This document shows, piece after piece, positions 8,068-17,153 of a DNA stretch of 64,000 nt. This DNA is from Lysobacter sp. M2-1 (GTDB lineage: Bacteria; Pseudomonadota; Gammaproteobacteria; Xanthomonadales; Xanthomonadaceae), in the NCBI RefSeq assembly GCF_022662495.1, contig NZ_JAKPBU010000012.1:1-64000 (forward strand), given 5' to 3'. The position numbers and the translations under genes were made by a program. Every line of letters starts with the position of its first letter. Position 1 is the stretch's first letter. The notes below the pieces were generated by a model that did no database searches, was not told where the DNA came from, and was given only the letters and a program-made list of their open reading frames with translations.

Positions 8068-9075
8068 ATGCGCCTGATCGCTCTCTTTCTGCTGAGTCTC
8101 GCCATGACCACCGCAACCGCCCAGGACAAACCGACCGCGCTCGTCATCCATGGCGGGGCCGGCGTGATCGAGCGCGACGCGCTCAGCGACGCCGACGAAG
8201 CGGCGATCCGCGCCGATCTGGACCAGGCCCTGGATGCCGGCAACGCCATCCTCGCCAAGGGCGGCAGCGCGCTCGACGCGGTGACGGCGGCCGTGGTGGT
8301 GCTGGAGGAATCGCCGCGCTTCAATGCCGGCAAGGGCGCGGTGTTCAACGCCCAGGGCAGGCACGAGCTGGACGCTTCGATCATGGAAGGCCACACCCGC
8401 CGCGCGGGTGCGATCGCCAGCGTGCGCACGGTGCGCAACCCGATCCGCCTGGCGCGCAAGGTGATGGAGCAATCGCCGCACGTGATGCTGATCGAGGACG
8501 GCGCCGAGGCGTTCGCCGACGGCTTCAAGGACATCGAGCGCGTCGAGAACGGCTGGTTCGACACCGACAACCGGCGCGAGCAGCTGGAGCAGGCGCAAGC
8601 GCGCGAGAAGGCGGAAGCCGATGCGGGTACGCCCGCGGAAGACCTGCGCGGCAAGTATTTCGGCACGGTCGGTGCCGTCGCCCTGGATGCGCAGGGGCAT
8701 ATCGCGGTGGCCACGTCCACCGGCGGCATGACCAACAAGAAGTGGGGCCGGGTCGGCGATTCGCCGATCATCGGCGCCGGCACCTATGCCGACGCCAACT
8801 GCGGCGTGTCCGGCACCGGATGGGGCGAATACTTCATCCGCGCATCGGTCGCGCACGACATCTGCGCGCGCGTGGCGTACAAGGGCGACACCCTGCAACA
8901 GGCCGCCGACGAAGTGGTCATGAAGGTCGTGCCGGAGCTCGGCGGCGACGGTGGCGTGATCGCCCTCGATAAGGACGGCAATATCGCCATGCCGTTCAAC
9001 ACGTCCGGCATGTATCGCGGCTGGGTGAAGAAGGACGGCTCGCGCGGCACCGCGGTGTTCCTCGACGAGCAGTAG
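8068..9075 (+). CDS. Isoaspartyl peptidase / plant-type L-asparaginase, exported
   Basis: This 335-residue Ntn-hydrolase has a signal peptide (hydrophobic 3-17, cleavage near ATAQ-DK). The mature N-terminus has LVIHGGAG, and the self-cleaving junction is YFG-TVGAVALD with catalytic Thr200. Downstream TSTGGMTNK and GAGTYAD form the substrate pocket in this family. It hydrolyses beta-aspartyl dipeptides and asparagine after autoproteolysis into two subunits. The start at 8068 was chosen over an upstream in-frame start because it opens the signal peptide. It converges on the DUF1330 gene with a 13-bp gap. Confidence 0.93.
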   Translation: MRLIALFLLSLAMTTATAQDKPTALVIHGGAGVIERDALSDADEAAIRADLDQALDAGNAILAKGGSALDAVTAAVVVLEESPRFNAGKGAVFNAQGRHELDASIMEGHTRRAGAIASVRTVRNPIRLARKVMEQSPHVMLIEDGAEAFADGFKDIERVENGWFDTDNRREQLEQAQAREKAEADAGTPAEDLRGKYFGTVGAVALDAQGHIAVATSTGGMTNKKWGRVGDSPIIGAGTYADANCGVSGTGWGEYFIRASVAHDICARVAYKGDTLQQAADEVVMKVVPELGGDGGVIALDKDGNIAMPFNTSGMYRGWVKKDGSRGTAVFLDEQ

Positions 9076-9088
9076 CCGGGTTGGGTCG

Positions 9089-9385
9089 TCACTCGCCGGC
9101 GCTTTCGACAATCCGCATGTCGCGCTCGGCGCTGTCGCCGAGGATCCGCAGGGCCTGCTGGTAGGCGGGGCTTTCGTAGGCCGAGACGGCCTGCGCGACG
9201 CTGTCGAACTCGATGATCGTGACCCGTTCGCGCAGCCCATGTTCGAACACGTGCGCGGGTAGGCCGCGGGCGAGGAAGCGGCCGCCGGCCGCGCGCATCG
9301 CCGGGCCGGCCATGGCCGCGTAGTCCTGCAGCTTCTGCGGGTCGTCGATGCGGCGGAAGCAGTTGATCCAGTAGGCCTTGGGCAT
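9089..9385 (-). CDS. DUF1330 family protein
   Basis: This 98-residue single-domain alpha/beta-barrel-like protein has the DUF1330 pattern: KAYWINCF at the start, YAAMAGPAMRAAGGRFLARG in the middle and VTIIEFDSVAQAVSAYESPAYQQA toward the end. Members resemble small ferredoxin-fold monooxygenase-like proteins, but no activity is established. It begins 5 bp after the SGNH hydrolase stop codon on the same strand, so the two are very likely co-transcribed. Confidence 0.85.
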   Translation of the reverse strand: MPKAYWINCFRRIDDPQKLQDYAAMAGPAMRAAGGRFLARGLPAHVFEHGLRERVTIIEFDSVAQAVSAYESPAYQQALRILGDSAERDMRIVESAGE

Positions 9386-9390
9386 GCGGC

Positions 9391-10119
9391 TCAGTCCAGG
9401 TAGGGCGCGACGATACCGCGCCAGAGTTGGTAGCCGGCGCGGTTCATGTGCAGCTGGTCTTCGATGAACAGTTCAGCGCGCGGCTGCCCATCCGCACCCA
9501 GCATGGGGGTGGCGACGTCGATGAATTCGACCTTGTGCAGCCGCGTCGCTTCGGCCCGCACCAGCGCATTGGCTTGCTGCTGTTTCGGCAATTGCTGCGC
9601 GCGCGACGGGCTGGGCTTGATCGCCAGGAAGGCGATCGGAGTGTCGGGCAGGTCGCGGCGCACGCGCGCGACGAACGCGCGGAAATCGTGCAGCACCTGC
9701 TGCGGGCTGCGTCCGGCGTTGATGTCGTTGTCGCCGGCATAGATCAGGATCATCCGCGGCTGGTAACGGACGGCGATCTGCTGCGCGTAATGCACCGAAT
9801 CGCGCAACTGCGAGCCGCCGAACCCGCGATTGAGCAGGGGCTTGCCAGGGAAGTCCGTCGCCAGCGTGTCCCACATTCGCACCGATGAGCTGCCGGTGAA
9901 GACGAAGGCCTCCCGGGGCGGCTTCGAGGCGGCGTCCTTCGCATCGAAGCGCGCCATGTCCGTTGCCCATTCGGAAGAGGAGGGCGGATCGACTTGAACC
10001 GCAGCCTCCGCGGCCACACCGTTCGTGCTCGACGGTGCAGTGGCCGGATGTGGTGCGCTGGCACAGCTGAGGGTCAGCAACAGGATCAGGAAGCCAGGCA
10101 GCAGCGGGCGCAACGGCAT
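9391..10119 (-). CDS. SGNH/GDSL-type lipoprotein hydrolase
   Basis: This 242-residue protein has a lipoprotein signal (hydrophobic run ending LLTLSC, lipobox LTLS-C). The SGNH blocks are GSSSVRMW (block I serine), GFGGSQ (block II glycine), GDNDI (block III asparagine) and DQLHMN (block V Asp/His). It is expected to be a lipid-anchored esterase or acyl-hydrolase acting on lipids or glycan acetyl groups. The start at 10119 is preceded by AAGGAG at good spacing; the longer frame to 10170 lacks this and would bury the signal peptide. Confidence 0.87.
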   Translation of the reverse strand: MPLRPLLPGFLILLLTLSCASAPHPATAPSSTNGVAAEAAVQVDPPSSSEWATDMARFDAKDAASKPPREAFVFTGSSSVRMWDTLATDFPGKPLLNRGFGGSQLRDSVHYAQQIAVRYQPRMILIYAGDNDINAGRSPQQVLHDFRAFVARVRRDLPDTPIAFLAIKPSPSRAQQLPKQQQANALVRAEATRLHKVEFIDVATPMLGADGQPRAELFIEDQLHMNRAGYQLWRGIVAPYLD

Positions 10120-10342
10120 CAGTGGCTCCTTGTTGGGTGTTCCGGGAGTGAACCAGCGCTTCCCGCGCATTGCAAATGCCTGGATTTGCCGCGTGCCGGG
10201 GAGAGTCGATGGCCGCGTGTGGCAAAATCACGGGGCTGCGGCCGCCGGCCGACCAGGGACTCCATGGCCAGACCCGACACCATCCGCATGTCCGTTTCGG
10301 TCCGGCCGACCCGTGCCGCCGTCATGGTCGCCGGACGCTGAC

Positions 10343-10723
10343 ATGGCCGATGAAATCGGACATCTGCCGCGTCGCCCCAGCCGCATTTTCAAAGCCACGA
10401 TCTGGTCCCTGCAGGGCCTGCGTGCGGCCTGGCTGCATGAATCCTCGTTCCGCCTCGAGGTCTATCTGCTGATCGTACTGGCGCCCCTGGCGCTGTGGCT
10501 GGGACAGACCGGGGTGGAACGCGCGCTCCTGCTGGGCAGTTGCCTGCTGGTGCTGGGGATCGAATTGCTGAATTCGGCGATCGAAGCGGTGATCGAGCGT
10601 TACGGACCCGAGTTCCATGAACTCGCGGGGCGGGCCAAGGACATGGGCTCGGCCGCCGTGTTCGTGGTGATGTTGAACGTGCTGGTGGTGTGGGGCCTGA
10701 TCCTCGTGCCGCGCTGGCTGTGA
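10343..10723 (+). CDS. dgkA: Diacylglycerol kinase DgkA
   Basis: This 126-residue integral membrane kinase has three helices (about 38-56, 60-77, 100-120). It carries the conserved GIELLNSAIEAVIER motif holding the catalytic and Mg-binding glutamates, and RAKDMGSAAV before the last helix. It recycles diacylglycerol to phosphatidic acid at the inner membrane, a by-product of osmoregulated glucan and lipid A modification. The length is typical for the E. coli type. The start MADEIGHL at 10343 fits; longer in-frame starts add no family sequence. Confidence 0.95.
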   Translation: MADEIGHLPRRPSRIFKATIWSLQGLRAAWLHESSFRLEVYLLIVLAPLALWLGQTGVERALLLGSCLLVLGIELLNSAIEAVIERYGPEFHELAGRAKDMGSAAVFVVMLNVLVVWGLILVPRWL

Positions 10724-10754
10724 CAAAGCGTGTATCTGACGAGACGAGAATCGA

Positions 10755-11504
10755 ATGGACCTGAGTTTCCTGGCTTCCCCCGACGCGTGGCTCACCCTGG
10801 TCACCCTGAGTGCGCTGGAGATCGTGCTCGGCATTGACAACCTGGTGTTCATATCGATCGCGGTCGGACGGCTGCCAGAAGCCAGGCGCGCGGTCGCGCG
10901 CAAGATCGGCATCGCGGTGGCCTGCATCACCCGGATCGTGCTGCTGGTGATGCTGGCGTTCCTGGCGCGGATGGAACAGGACCTGTTCAGCGTCTTCGGC
11001 ATGGGCATCTCGATCCGCGACCTGGTGCTGATCCTGGGCGGCATCTTCCTGCTGGTGAAGGGCACGCTGGAGATTCGCGAGCTGATTGGGGGCGGCGAGG
11101 ATCACGATCCGCGGACCACCAAGAGTTCGCAGGTGTTCTGGGTGGTGATCGCGCAGATCGCGGTGATCGACATCGTGTTCTCGCTCGACTCGGTGATCAC
11201 TGCGGTTGGAATCGCACAGCACATCCCGATCATGGTGTTCGCGATCCTGCTGGCGGTGGCGATCATGCTGCTGGCGGCCAATCCGCTGGGCAAGTTCATC
11301 GACGGCAACCCGACGGTGAAGATGCTGGCGCTGGCCTTCATCCTGCTGATCGGCGCGGTGCTGATCCTCGACGGCCTGAGCGTGCACGTGCCCAAGCCCT
11401 ATATCTACTTCGCCATGGGCTTCTCGGTGCTGGTGGAATGGCTGAACCTGCTGATGCGCCGCAACGCGAGCAAGGCGCACATCCCCGGCGCCGGGGAGTG
11501 GTGA
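10755..11504 (+). CDS. TerC family integral membrane protein
   Basis: This 249-residue protein has seven or eight membrane helices. The paired acidic motifs of the TerC family are visible: EIVLGIDNLVFI near residues 22-33 and VIDIVFSLDSVITAVG near 138-153. TerC proteins are linked to Mn2+ export and metalation of exoenzymes, and to tellurite resistance in some operons; no ter genes are nearby. It begins 31 bp after dgkA, so co-transcription is plausible. The 31-bp spacer leaves no room for the yybP-ykoY manganese riboswitch often found before such genes. Confidence 0.93.
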   Translation: MDLSFLASPDAWLTLVTLSALEIVLGIDNLVFISIAVGRLPEARRAVARKIGIAVACITRIVLLVMLAFLARMEQDLFSVFGMGISIRDLVLILGGIFLLVKGTLEIRELIGGGEDHDPRTTKSSQVFWVVIAQIAVIDIVFSLDSVITAVGIAQHIPIMVFAILLAVAIMLLAANPLGKFIDGNPTVKMLALAFILLIGAVLILDGLSVHVPKPYIYFAMGFSVLVEWLNLLMRRNASKAHIPGAGEW

Positions 11505-11608
11505 AATCCAGCGGTCTGCACATGCCGTTAACAGGGCGCTGCCGTCACAATGGCGCGTCCGTGTTCGCAAACCGTTTCCGGCCCGACTTCCAACCAGGAG
11601 TGCTTCCG

Positions 11609-12259
11609 ATGCGCGCTTCAGTGATCTTGCGTGGCGCCGTGCTCGCGCTATTCGCGGTGCTGCTCAGCGGCTGTGGCTACAACCAGATCCAGCAGAAGGA
11701 CGAGGCGGTCAAGGCCGGCTGGTCCGAGGTGCTCAACCAGTACAAGCGCCGCGCCGATCTGATCCCGAACCTGGTCAACACGGTCAAGGGCTACGCCGCG
11801 CACGAGGCGCAGGTGCTCACCGCCGTGACCGAGGCGCGCGCCAAGGTCAGCAATATCAACGTGAATGCCGACGATGCGGCCTCGCTCGCCCAGTACCAGG
11901 CCGCGCAGGGTGAGCTGAGCCAGGCGCTCGGGCGGCTGCTGATGGTCACGGAGAATTATCCGAACCTGAAGGCCGACGCCTCGTTCCTCAACCTGCAGAC
12001 GCAGCTGGAAGGCACCGAGAACCGGATCACCGTGGCGCGCGGCCGCTATATCCAGCTGGTGCAGGACTACAACAGCTACATCCGCCAGTTCCCGGTGAAT
12101 CTGACCGCGATGATGTTCGGCCACAAGCAGAAGCCGAACTTCACGGTCGAGAACGAAGCCCAGATCCAGGAAGCGCCGAACGTCGACTTCGGGACCACGC
12201 CGCCGCCGGCCGCGCAGCCCGAGCCGCAGCCCGAACCGCAGCCCGCGCCGGGCGGCTGA
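11609..12259 (+). CDS. LemA family lipoprotein
   Basis: This 216-residue protein has a signal ending in LLSGC (lipobox), then the LemA helical core: NQIQQKDEAVKAGWSEV, a QYKRRADLIPNLVNTVKGYAAHE block and a LQTQLEGTENRI block. A Pro/Gln/Glu-rich tail (about 192-216) is low complexity. LemA proteins are membrane-anchored helical bundles of unclear function that often pair with TPM-domain proteins, as here (two TPM genes follow). CAGGAG precedes the ATG at suitable spacing. Confidence 0.93.
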   Translation: MRASVILRGAVLALFAVLLSGCGYNQIQQKDEAVKAGWSEVLNQYKRRADLIPNLVNTVKGYAAHEAQVLTAVTEARAKVSNINVNADDAASLAQYQAAQGELSQALGRLLMVTENYPNLKADASFLNLQTQLEGTENRITVARGRYIQLVQDYNSYIRQFPVNLTAMMFGHKQKPNFTVENEAQIQEAPNVDFGTTPPPAAQPEPQPEPQPAPGG

Positions 12260-12290
12260 CGCCGGTCCGCGGCATCGCTAAGGCCCCCTG

Positions 12291-13220
12291 GTGCGCCCGC
12301 CGATGCGCCGCTTGAGCCTGGCTGGAGCGTTCGCATGGTGCGTCCTGCTGTGTGCGGGCGTGTGGGTGCCGGCTTGGGCGCAACAGCTCGCGGCCATACC
12401 GCCGCTGGACTCGCCGGTGGTCGATACCACCGGCACGCTCGACGCGGCCAGCAAGCAACAGCTCGAGCAGCAGGCCCTGGCGCTGCAGCAGCGCAAGGGC
12501 AGCCAGTTGCAGATCCTGCTGGTGCCGAGCACCCAGCCCGAATCCATCGAGCAGTACACCCAGCGGGTATTCGACCAATGGAAGCTCGGCCGCAAGGGTG
12601 TGGATGACGCGGTGCTGCTGGTGGTGGCCAAGGACGATCGCGCGGTGCGGATCCAGCCCGGGTATGGGCTGGAAGGGGCGATACCGGATATCACGGCCGG
12701 TCGGGTCATCCGCGAATATCTGGCGCCGAAGTTCCGCCAGGGCGATTACGCCGGCGGCCTGATCGATGCCACCGCGCAGCTGGTGAAACTCATCGACGGC
12801 GAGCCGCTGCCCGAACCGATGACCCGGCAGGGTAGCGAGGGCGGTGAGGGCGGCGGCGAGGGCTGGCTGTTCGCGCTGTTCGCGGCTTTCATCGTGGCCC
12901 AGGTGGCGCGCGGCATCTTCGGGCGCCTGCCGGCGGGCTTGCGCGGGTTGCTCGGCGGCGGCGCCAGCGGTGCGATCGCCTGGCTGCTGTCGTCGGTGCT
13001 GCTGGTGGGTGGCCTGGGCGCGGTGATCGGCTTCCTGGTCGGCCTGATTTCGGGCGGAGGTGGCGGGCGCTACGCGCGTGATCGCGGCTGGGGCGGTTTC
13101 GGCAACGGCCCGTGGATCGGGACCGGCGGCGGGGGCGGTTGGGGCGGCGGTTCGTCGGGCGGCGGCTGGTCCGGCGGCGGCGGCATGAGCGGGGGCGGTG
13201 GCGCCTCCGGCAGCTGGTGA
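12291..13220 (+). CDS. TPM-domain membrane protein (YgcG type)
   Basis: A signal peptide is followed by a TPM (TLP18.3/Psb32/MOLO-1) domain at about 38-165: PPLDSPVVDTTGTLD, then QILLVPSTQPESIEQYTQRVFDQWKLG and DDAVLLVVAKDDRAVRIQ. A membrane segment region (about 185-260) comes next, then a very glycine-rich tail ending GGASGSW. The family associates with LemA in envelope maintenance, but its molecular role is not settled. A GTG at 12291 with AAGG seven bases before it is preferred; an ATG at 12303 is the alternative. Only 31 bp separate it from lemA. Confidence 0.9.
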   Translation: MRPPMRRLSLAGAFAWCVLLCAGVWVPAWAQQLAAIPPLDSPVVDTTGTLDAASKQQLEQQALALQQRKGSQLQILLVPSTQPESIEQYTQRVFDQWKLGRKGVDDAVLLVVAKDDRAVRIQPGYGLEGAIPDITAGRVIREYLAPKFRQGDYAGGLIDATAQLVKLIDGEPLPEPMTRQGSEGGEGGGEGWLFALFAAFIVAQVARGIFGRLPAGLRGLLGGGASGAIAWLLSSVLLVGGLGAVIGFLVGLISGGGGGRYARDRGWGGFGNGPWIGTGGGGGWGGGSSGGGWSGGGGMSGGGGASGSW

Positions 13221-13230
13221 GGGCGTGGGA

Positions 13231-13719
13231 ATGAGACTGCTGCGCCATCTGTTCGCGCGCCCGGCCCGGGCCACGTTCCCGGAAACCAGCCTGCAGCGCA
13301 TTTCGGCCGCAGTCGCCGAGGGCGAGCTGCGGCATCGCGGCGAGGTGTGTTTCGCGGTGGAGGCTGCACTGGAGCTGCCTGCGCTCTGGGCCGGACGCGA
13401 CGCCCGCGCCCGCGCTCATGAAGTTTTCGCCCAGCTGCGGGTCTGGGATACCGCCGCCAACAACGGGGTGCTGGTGTACCTGCTGCTGGCCGACCATCGC
13501 ATCGAGATCGTCGCCGACCGCGGCCTGGATGGGCGGGTCAGCGACGAACAATGGCGCGGCGTGTGCCAGCTGATGGAGGAGCGGCTGCGCTCCGGCGATG
13601 CCGAAGACGCTGCGGTCGCCGGCATCGCGGCGGTCTCGGACCTGCTCGCGGAGCATTTCCCACGGGTCGCCGAAGACGTCGACCACAACGAGCTGCCCGA
13701 TCTTCCGCACCTGCTGTAG
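13231..13719 (+). CDS. TPM-domain cytosolic-type protein
   Basis: This 162-residue protein consists almost entirely of a TPM domain: RISAAVAEGELRHRGEVCFAVE, then AHEVFAQLRVWDTAANNGVLVYLLLADHRIEIVADRGL. It lacks an obvious signal peptide or membrane helix. It starts 11 bp after the glycine-rich TPM gene and completes a LemA-TPM-TPM operon, an arrangement common in Xanthomonads. The function is unknown; the shared operon suggests it works with LemA at the membrane. The ATG at 13231 (GGGA upstream) is preferred over a longer frame that overlaps the previous gene. Confidence 0.9.
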   Translation: MRLLRHLFARPARATFPETSLQRISAAVAEGELRHRGEVCFAVEAALELPALWAGRDARARAHEVFAQLRVWDTAANNGVLVYLLLADHRIEIVADRGLDGRVSDEQWRGVCQLMEERLRSGDAEDAAVAGIAAVSDLLAEHFPRVAEDVDHNELPDLPHLL

Positions 13720-13763
13720 GGCGGGCCCAGGCCCGCCTCGTCGGGACCGCGGCTTCGCCCTAC
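13716..13763. repeat. GTAGGGC inverted repeat between the TPM gene and lgt
   Basis: GTAGGGC at 13716 pairs with GCCCTAC ending at 13763, and an inner GGCGGGCC/GGCCCGCC hairpin lies between. The left end includes the TAG stop of the TPM gene. It may act as a transcript-end hairpin, but there is no T-tract, so a Rho-independent terminator call is not justified. Confidence 0.5.
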
Positions 13764-13947
13764 GCAGCCGCCAGGCGTCGCTGCGCCGTCCTGCCCGACT
13801 TGCGTTGCGACCCGGCGTCGGTGCATCCATCGGCACGGCCGGAGCGGGGAATCCCGGTACACGGCGATGCCTTGAAACGGTGCGGATGCGCGAAGCAGTG
13901 CGCAGCACGGCACAATAGCGCGACGCATCCCATCGGCCCGGCCACGC

Positions 13948-14823
13948 ATGATCCAGCTGCACCAGATCGACCCGATCGCCTTCCGCCTCGGGCCACTGCA
14001 AGTCCACTGGTACGGAATCATGTATCTGCTCGGCTTCGCCACCGCATGGTGGCTGGGGCGGCGCCGCATCCGCGCCGGCCGGCTGCCGGGCGTGGATGAT
14101 CAGGGGTTCGGCGATCTGCTGTTCTACGGCATGCTCGGGGTGGTGCTGGGCGGACGGATCGGCTACGTCCTGTTCTACGCGTTCGGCGATTTCCTCGCCA
14201 ATCCGCTGATGCTGTTCAAGGTGTGGGAAGGCGGCATGAGCTTCCACGGCGGCTTGCTGGGGGTGGCGGCGGCGGTGTTCTGGTGGGCGCGCAAGCGGCG
14301 ATTGCACGTGTTCGACGTGATCGATTTCGTTGCGCCGCTGGTGCCGCCGGGCCTGGGTCTGGGCCGGCTCGGCAACTACATCGGCGGCGAGCTCTGGGGC
14401 AAGTACACCCAGGCCGGCTGGGGGGTAATCTTTCCGCGCGCGGAATCGACCCTGGCGGGCATGCCGCCAGCGCAGCTGCAGGCCCAGTACGCGAGCGGCG
14501 CGCTGGATGCGCTGGCGCGGCACCCCTCGCAGCTGTACCAGGCGGTGCTGGAAGGGCTGGTCATGTTCTGCGTGCTCTGGTGGTATTCGCGCAGGCCGCG
14601 CCCGCGCTATGCCGTCGCCGGCCTGTTCGCGCTGATGTACGGCTGCTTCCGCTTCCTGGTGGAATTCGTGCGCGTACCGGATGCGCAGCTGGGCGAGGGC
14701 GGTTACCTCGCCTTCGGCTGGCTGACCATGGGCCAGGTGCTGAGTACGCCGCTGATCCTGCTGGGACTGTACTGGCTGTGGCTGTCGCGGCGCTCACCCA
14801 CGCTGCAACCAGCGGCGCCTTGA
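13948..14823 (+). CDS. lgt: Prolipoprotein diacylglyceryl transferase
   Basis: This 291-residue membrane enzyme has seven predicted helices. The opening [22 protein letters not shown] is typical. The Lgt signature is present as [10 protein letters not shown], followed by [20 protein letters not shown] and the C-terminal [11 protein letters not shown]. It transfers diacylglycerol from phosphatidylglycerol to the lipobox cysteine of prolipoproteins, the first step for the lipoproteins annotated elsewhere here. It is followed after 16 bp by thyA, the lgt-thyA pairing known from many gammaproteobacteria. Confidence 0.97.
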   Translation: MIQLHQIDPIAFRLGPLQVHWYGIMYLLGFATAWWLGRRRIRAGRLPGVDDQGFGDLLFYGMLGVVLGGRIGYVLFYAFGDFLANPLMLFKVWEGGMSFHGGLLGVAAAVFWWARKRRLHVFDVIDFVAPLVPPGLGLGRLGNYIGGELWGKYTQAGWGVIFPRAESTLAGMPPAQLQAQYASGALDALARHPSQLYQAVLEGLVMFCVLWWYSRRPRPRYAVAGLFALMYGCFRFLVEFVRVPDAQLGEGGYLAFGWLTMGQVLSTPLILLGLYWLWLSRRSPTLQPAAP

Positions 14824-14839
14824 CCGGAACCCGCGTGCG

Positions 14840-15634
14840 ATGAAGCAGTACCTCGACCTGTTGCGTCACGTCCTCGAACACGGCACCGAGAAGGCCGACC
14901 GCACCGGCACCGGCACGCGCAGCGTGTTCGGATGGCAGATGCGTTTCGACCTCGAACAGGGTTTTCCGCTGGTCACGACCAAGAAGCTGCATCTGCGCTC
15001 GATCGTGCACGAGCTGCTGTGGTTCCTGAAGGGCGAAACCAACATCGCCTATCTCAGGGAACACAAGGTCGGTATCTGGGACGAGTGGGCGGATGCGGCC
15101 GGTGAGCTCGGCCCGGTGTACGGCAAGCAGTGGCGGCGCTGGGCGGCGGCCGACGGCACCGAGATCGACCAGATCCGGTGGGTGTTGGACGAAATCAGGC
15201 GCAATCCGGATTCGCGCCGGTTGATCGTGAGCGCCTGGAACGTAGCCGACCTGCCGCAGATGGCGCTGATGCCCTGCCATACGCTGTTCCAGTTCTATGT
15301 CGCCGACGGCCGGCTCAGCTGCCAGCTCTACCAGCGCAGCGGCGACATCTTCCTGGGCGTGCCGTTCAACATCGCCAGCTACGCGTTGCTGACGCATATG
15401 GTGGCGCAGGCCTGCGGGCTGCGAGTCGGCGATTTCGTGCACACGCTCGGCGACGCGCACCTGTATTCGAACCATTACAAACAGGCACGCGAACAGTTGT
15501 CGCGTGCACCGCGGGCGTTGCCGACGTTGCGGCTCAAGCCCGACGTGACCGACCTGTTCGCGTTCACCTACAACGACATCGCGTTCGAGGGCTACGATCC
15601 GCTGCCGGCGATCAAGGCGCCGGTCGCAGTGTGA
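14840..15634 (+). CDS. thyA: Thymidylate synthase
   Basis: This 264-residue enzyme converts dUMP to dTMP using methylene-tetrahydrofolate. Seen: KTNI-type [13 protein letters not shown], the catalytic cysteine in [13 protein letters not shown], and the folate/dUMP site [22 protein letters not shown]. The length equals E. coli ThyA. It sits between lgt and folA, so the enzyme that makes dihydrofolate is next to the one that reduces it. Confidence 0.97.
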   Translation: MKQYLDLLRHVLEHGTEKADRTGTGTRSVFGWQMRFDLEQGFPLVTTKKLHLRSIVHELLWFLKGETNIAYLREHKVGIWDEWADAAGELGPVYGKQWRRWAAADGTEIDQIRWVLDEIRRNPDSRRLIVSAWNVADLPQMALMPCHTLFQFYVADGRLSCQLYQRSGDIFLGVPFNIASYALLTHMVAQACGLRVGDFVHTLGDAHLYSNHYKQAREQLSRAPRALPTLRLKPDVTDLFAFTYNDIAFEGYDPLPAIKAPVAV

Positions 15635-15699
15635 CCCCCGCATCCGCCAATCCTGCGCAGGCCGCGGCTTCGCTTTTGCTGAATGGTGGAAAAAGTCGC

Positions 15700-15727
15700 T
15701 GGACCCCCGCCTGCGCGGGGACGACGA
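15700..15727. repeat. Short GC-rich hairpin repeat, second copy
   Basis: CCCCGC CTGC GCGGGG at 15705-15720, flanked by GGAC and GACGACG, matches the copy at 217-243. It lies in the 115-bp gap between thyA and folA and may affect readthrough between the two. Confidence 0.6.
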
Positions 15728-15749
15728 ATTCAGGATCCGGAGATCGTGG

Positions 15750-16253
15750 ATGGCCGTCCGTTCGCTCGTATTGATCGCCGCACTCGATCGCGATTTCGCC
15801 ATCGGCAGGGGCAACCAGCTTCCATGGCACCTGCCCGATGACCTGAAGCGCTTCAAGGCGCTCACGCTGGGCAGGCCGGTGCTGATGGGGCGCAAAACCG
15901 CCGAATCGCTTGGCCGGGCGCTGCCGAAACGCAGCAACCTGGTGCTGACCCGCTCGGGTCAGGTGCCGTTCGCGGGCATGCGCGCCGTCGCCTCGCTGGA
16001 CGAGGCGCTCCGCTTCGCGGCCGACGAAGCCGGGGAGCTGTGCGTGATCGGCGGCGGCGACGTGTTCGCGCTGGCGCTGCCGATGGCCCTGCGCATGCAC
16101 CTGACCCACGTCGACACGCGGGTGGATGGGGCCGACGCGTTCTTTCCGCGGTTCGATCCGGATGCGTGGATCGTCGAGGCGCGCGAACGCCACCCGGTGG
16201 ATGCGGCGCATGCCTTTGCGTTCGAGTTCGTCGATTACGCGCGCGAGCCGTAG
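15750..16253 (+). CDS. folA: Dihydrofolate reductase
   Basis: This 167-residue enzyme reduces dihydrofolate with NADPH. Seen: IAALDRDFAIGRGNQLPWHLPDDLKRFK (active-site loop and helix with the catalytic acidic residue D), GRPVLMGRKTAESLGR (NADPH site), and GGGDVFALALP. It is convergent with apaH, whereas in E. coli folA follows apaH on the neighbouring strand; the neighbourhood is conserved but rearranged. Confidence 0.96.
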   Translation: MAVRSLVLIAALDRDFAIGRGNQLPWHLPDDLKRFKALTLGRPVLMGRKTAESLGRALPKRSNLVLTRSGQVPFAGMRAVASLDEALRFAADEAGELCVIGGGDVFALALPMALRMHLTHVDTRVDGADAFFPRFDPDAWIVEARERHPVDAAHAFAFEFVDYAREP

Positions 16254-16318
16254 CCTGGACCACTTCCGGACCTCGCCGGCGGCGTAGCGCCGGCTCGGGA
16301 TCAAGTCCGGGGACAGGT

Positions 16319-17140
16319 CTAGGTCGTGCGGCCGGGCACCTGGACGATGCGCAATTCTTCGCTGTCGAGCTGCAGCGCGGTGAGCTTGCCGCCCCACACC
16401 GCGCCGGTGTCGATCGCATGCACGCCATGGCCGATGAACAGGCCGAGCGTGCTCCAGTGGCCACAGACGATCTTCAGGTCGCGCTCGACCCGACCGGGGA
16501 CTTCGTACCACGGGTACAGGCCGGGTTGCTGCGTTCCCGGCGCGCCTTTTTCCTCGAATGCGATGCGCCCTCGCGGGGAGCAGTAACGCAGCCGGGTGAA
16601 GATGTTGACGATCGCGCGCTCGCGATCGATTCCGGCCAGCTTGGGCGACCACGCCGGGCGGTCGCCGTACATGTTCTTGAGCAGGCGGCGATAGCCGTCG
16701 CCCTGCAACCGGGCTTCGATCTCGCGCGCATGCTTTTCGGCCAGCTGCGTCGTCCACTTCGGCGCCAGCCCGGCGTGGACCATCAGCCAGCCGAGCGCAC
16801 GGTCGGCATGCGCCAGCTTCTGCATGCGCAGCCAGTCGAGCAGCTCGCGCGCATCCTCCGCGAACAGCACGCGCTGCAGGTCCGGATTGACCCGCTTCTG
16901 CTCCTCGGGCCTGCGCTCACCGATGGCGAGCAGCGACAGATCGTGGTTGCCGAGCACGACGATGCTGCGTTCGCGCAGCGAATGCACCAGGCGCAGCGTT
17001 TCCAGCGATTCGCCGCCACGGTTGACCAGATCGCCGCAGAACCACAGCTGATCGCGCGCCGGATCGAACGCAAGCCGCTCCAGCAGGCGCTGCGTCGCGC
17101 CGTAGCAGCCCTGGAGGTCACCGATTGCCCAGACAGCCAC
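16319..17140 (-). CDS. apaH: Bis(5'-nucleosyl)-tetraphosphatase, symmetrical
   Basis: This 273-residue metallophosphoesterase has the family motifs GDLQGC near the start, GDLVNRGGES, and GNHDLSLLA. It cleaves diadenosine tetraphosphate to two ADP and also decaps Np4-RNAs in E. coli. It is the last gene of the lptD operon. The start codon is GTG at 17140, 13 bp after the apaG stop. The gap to convergent folA (65 bp) holds a GCCGGCG-type hairpin. Confidence 0.96.
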   Translation of the reverse strand: MAVWAIGDLQGCYGATQRLLERLAFDPARDQLWFCGDLVNRGGESLETLRLVHSLRERSIVVLGNHDLSLLAIGERRPEEQKRVNPDLQRVLFAEDARELLDWLRMQKLAHADRALGWLMVHAGLAPKWTTQLAEKHAREIEARLQGDGYRRLLKNMYGDRPAWSPKLAGIDRERAIVNIFTRLRYCSPRGRIAFEEKGAPGTQQPGLYPWYEVPGRVERDLKIVCGHWSTLGLFIGHGVHAIDTGAVWGGKLTALQLDSEELRIVQVPGRTT

Positions 17141-17153
17141 GTCAGGCCCAGTC

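Noticed and set aside
10724-10754. Manganese (yybP-ykoY) riboswitch before terC
   Set aside because: Only 31 bp separate dgkA and terC, too short for the riboswitch.
13716-13763. Hairpin after the TPM gene as an intrinsic terminator
   Set aside because: There is no T-tract; recorded as a repeat only.
12141-14523. Long overlapping minus-strand frames
   Set aside because: They cover the LemA/TPM and lgt genes and show only low-complexity Ala/Arg/Gly sequence.
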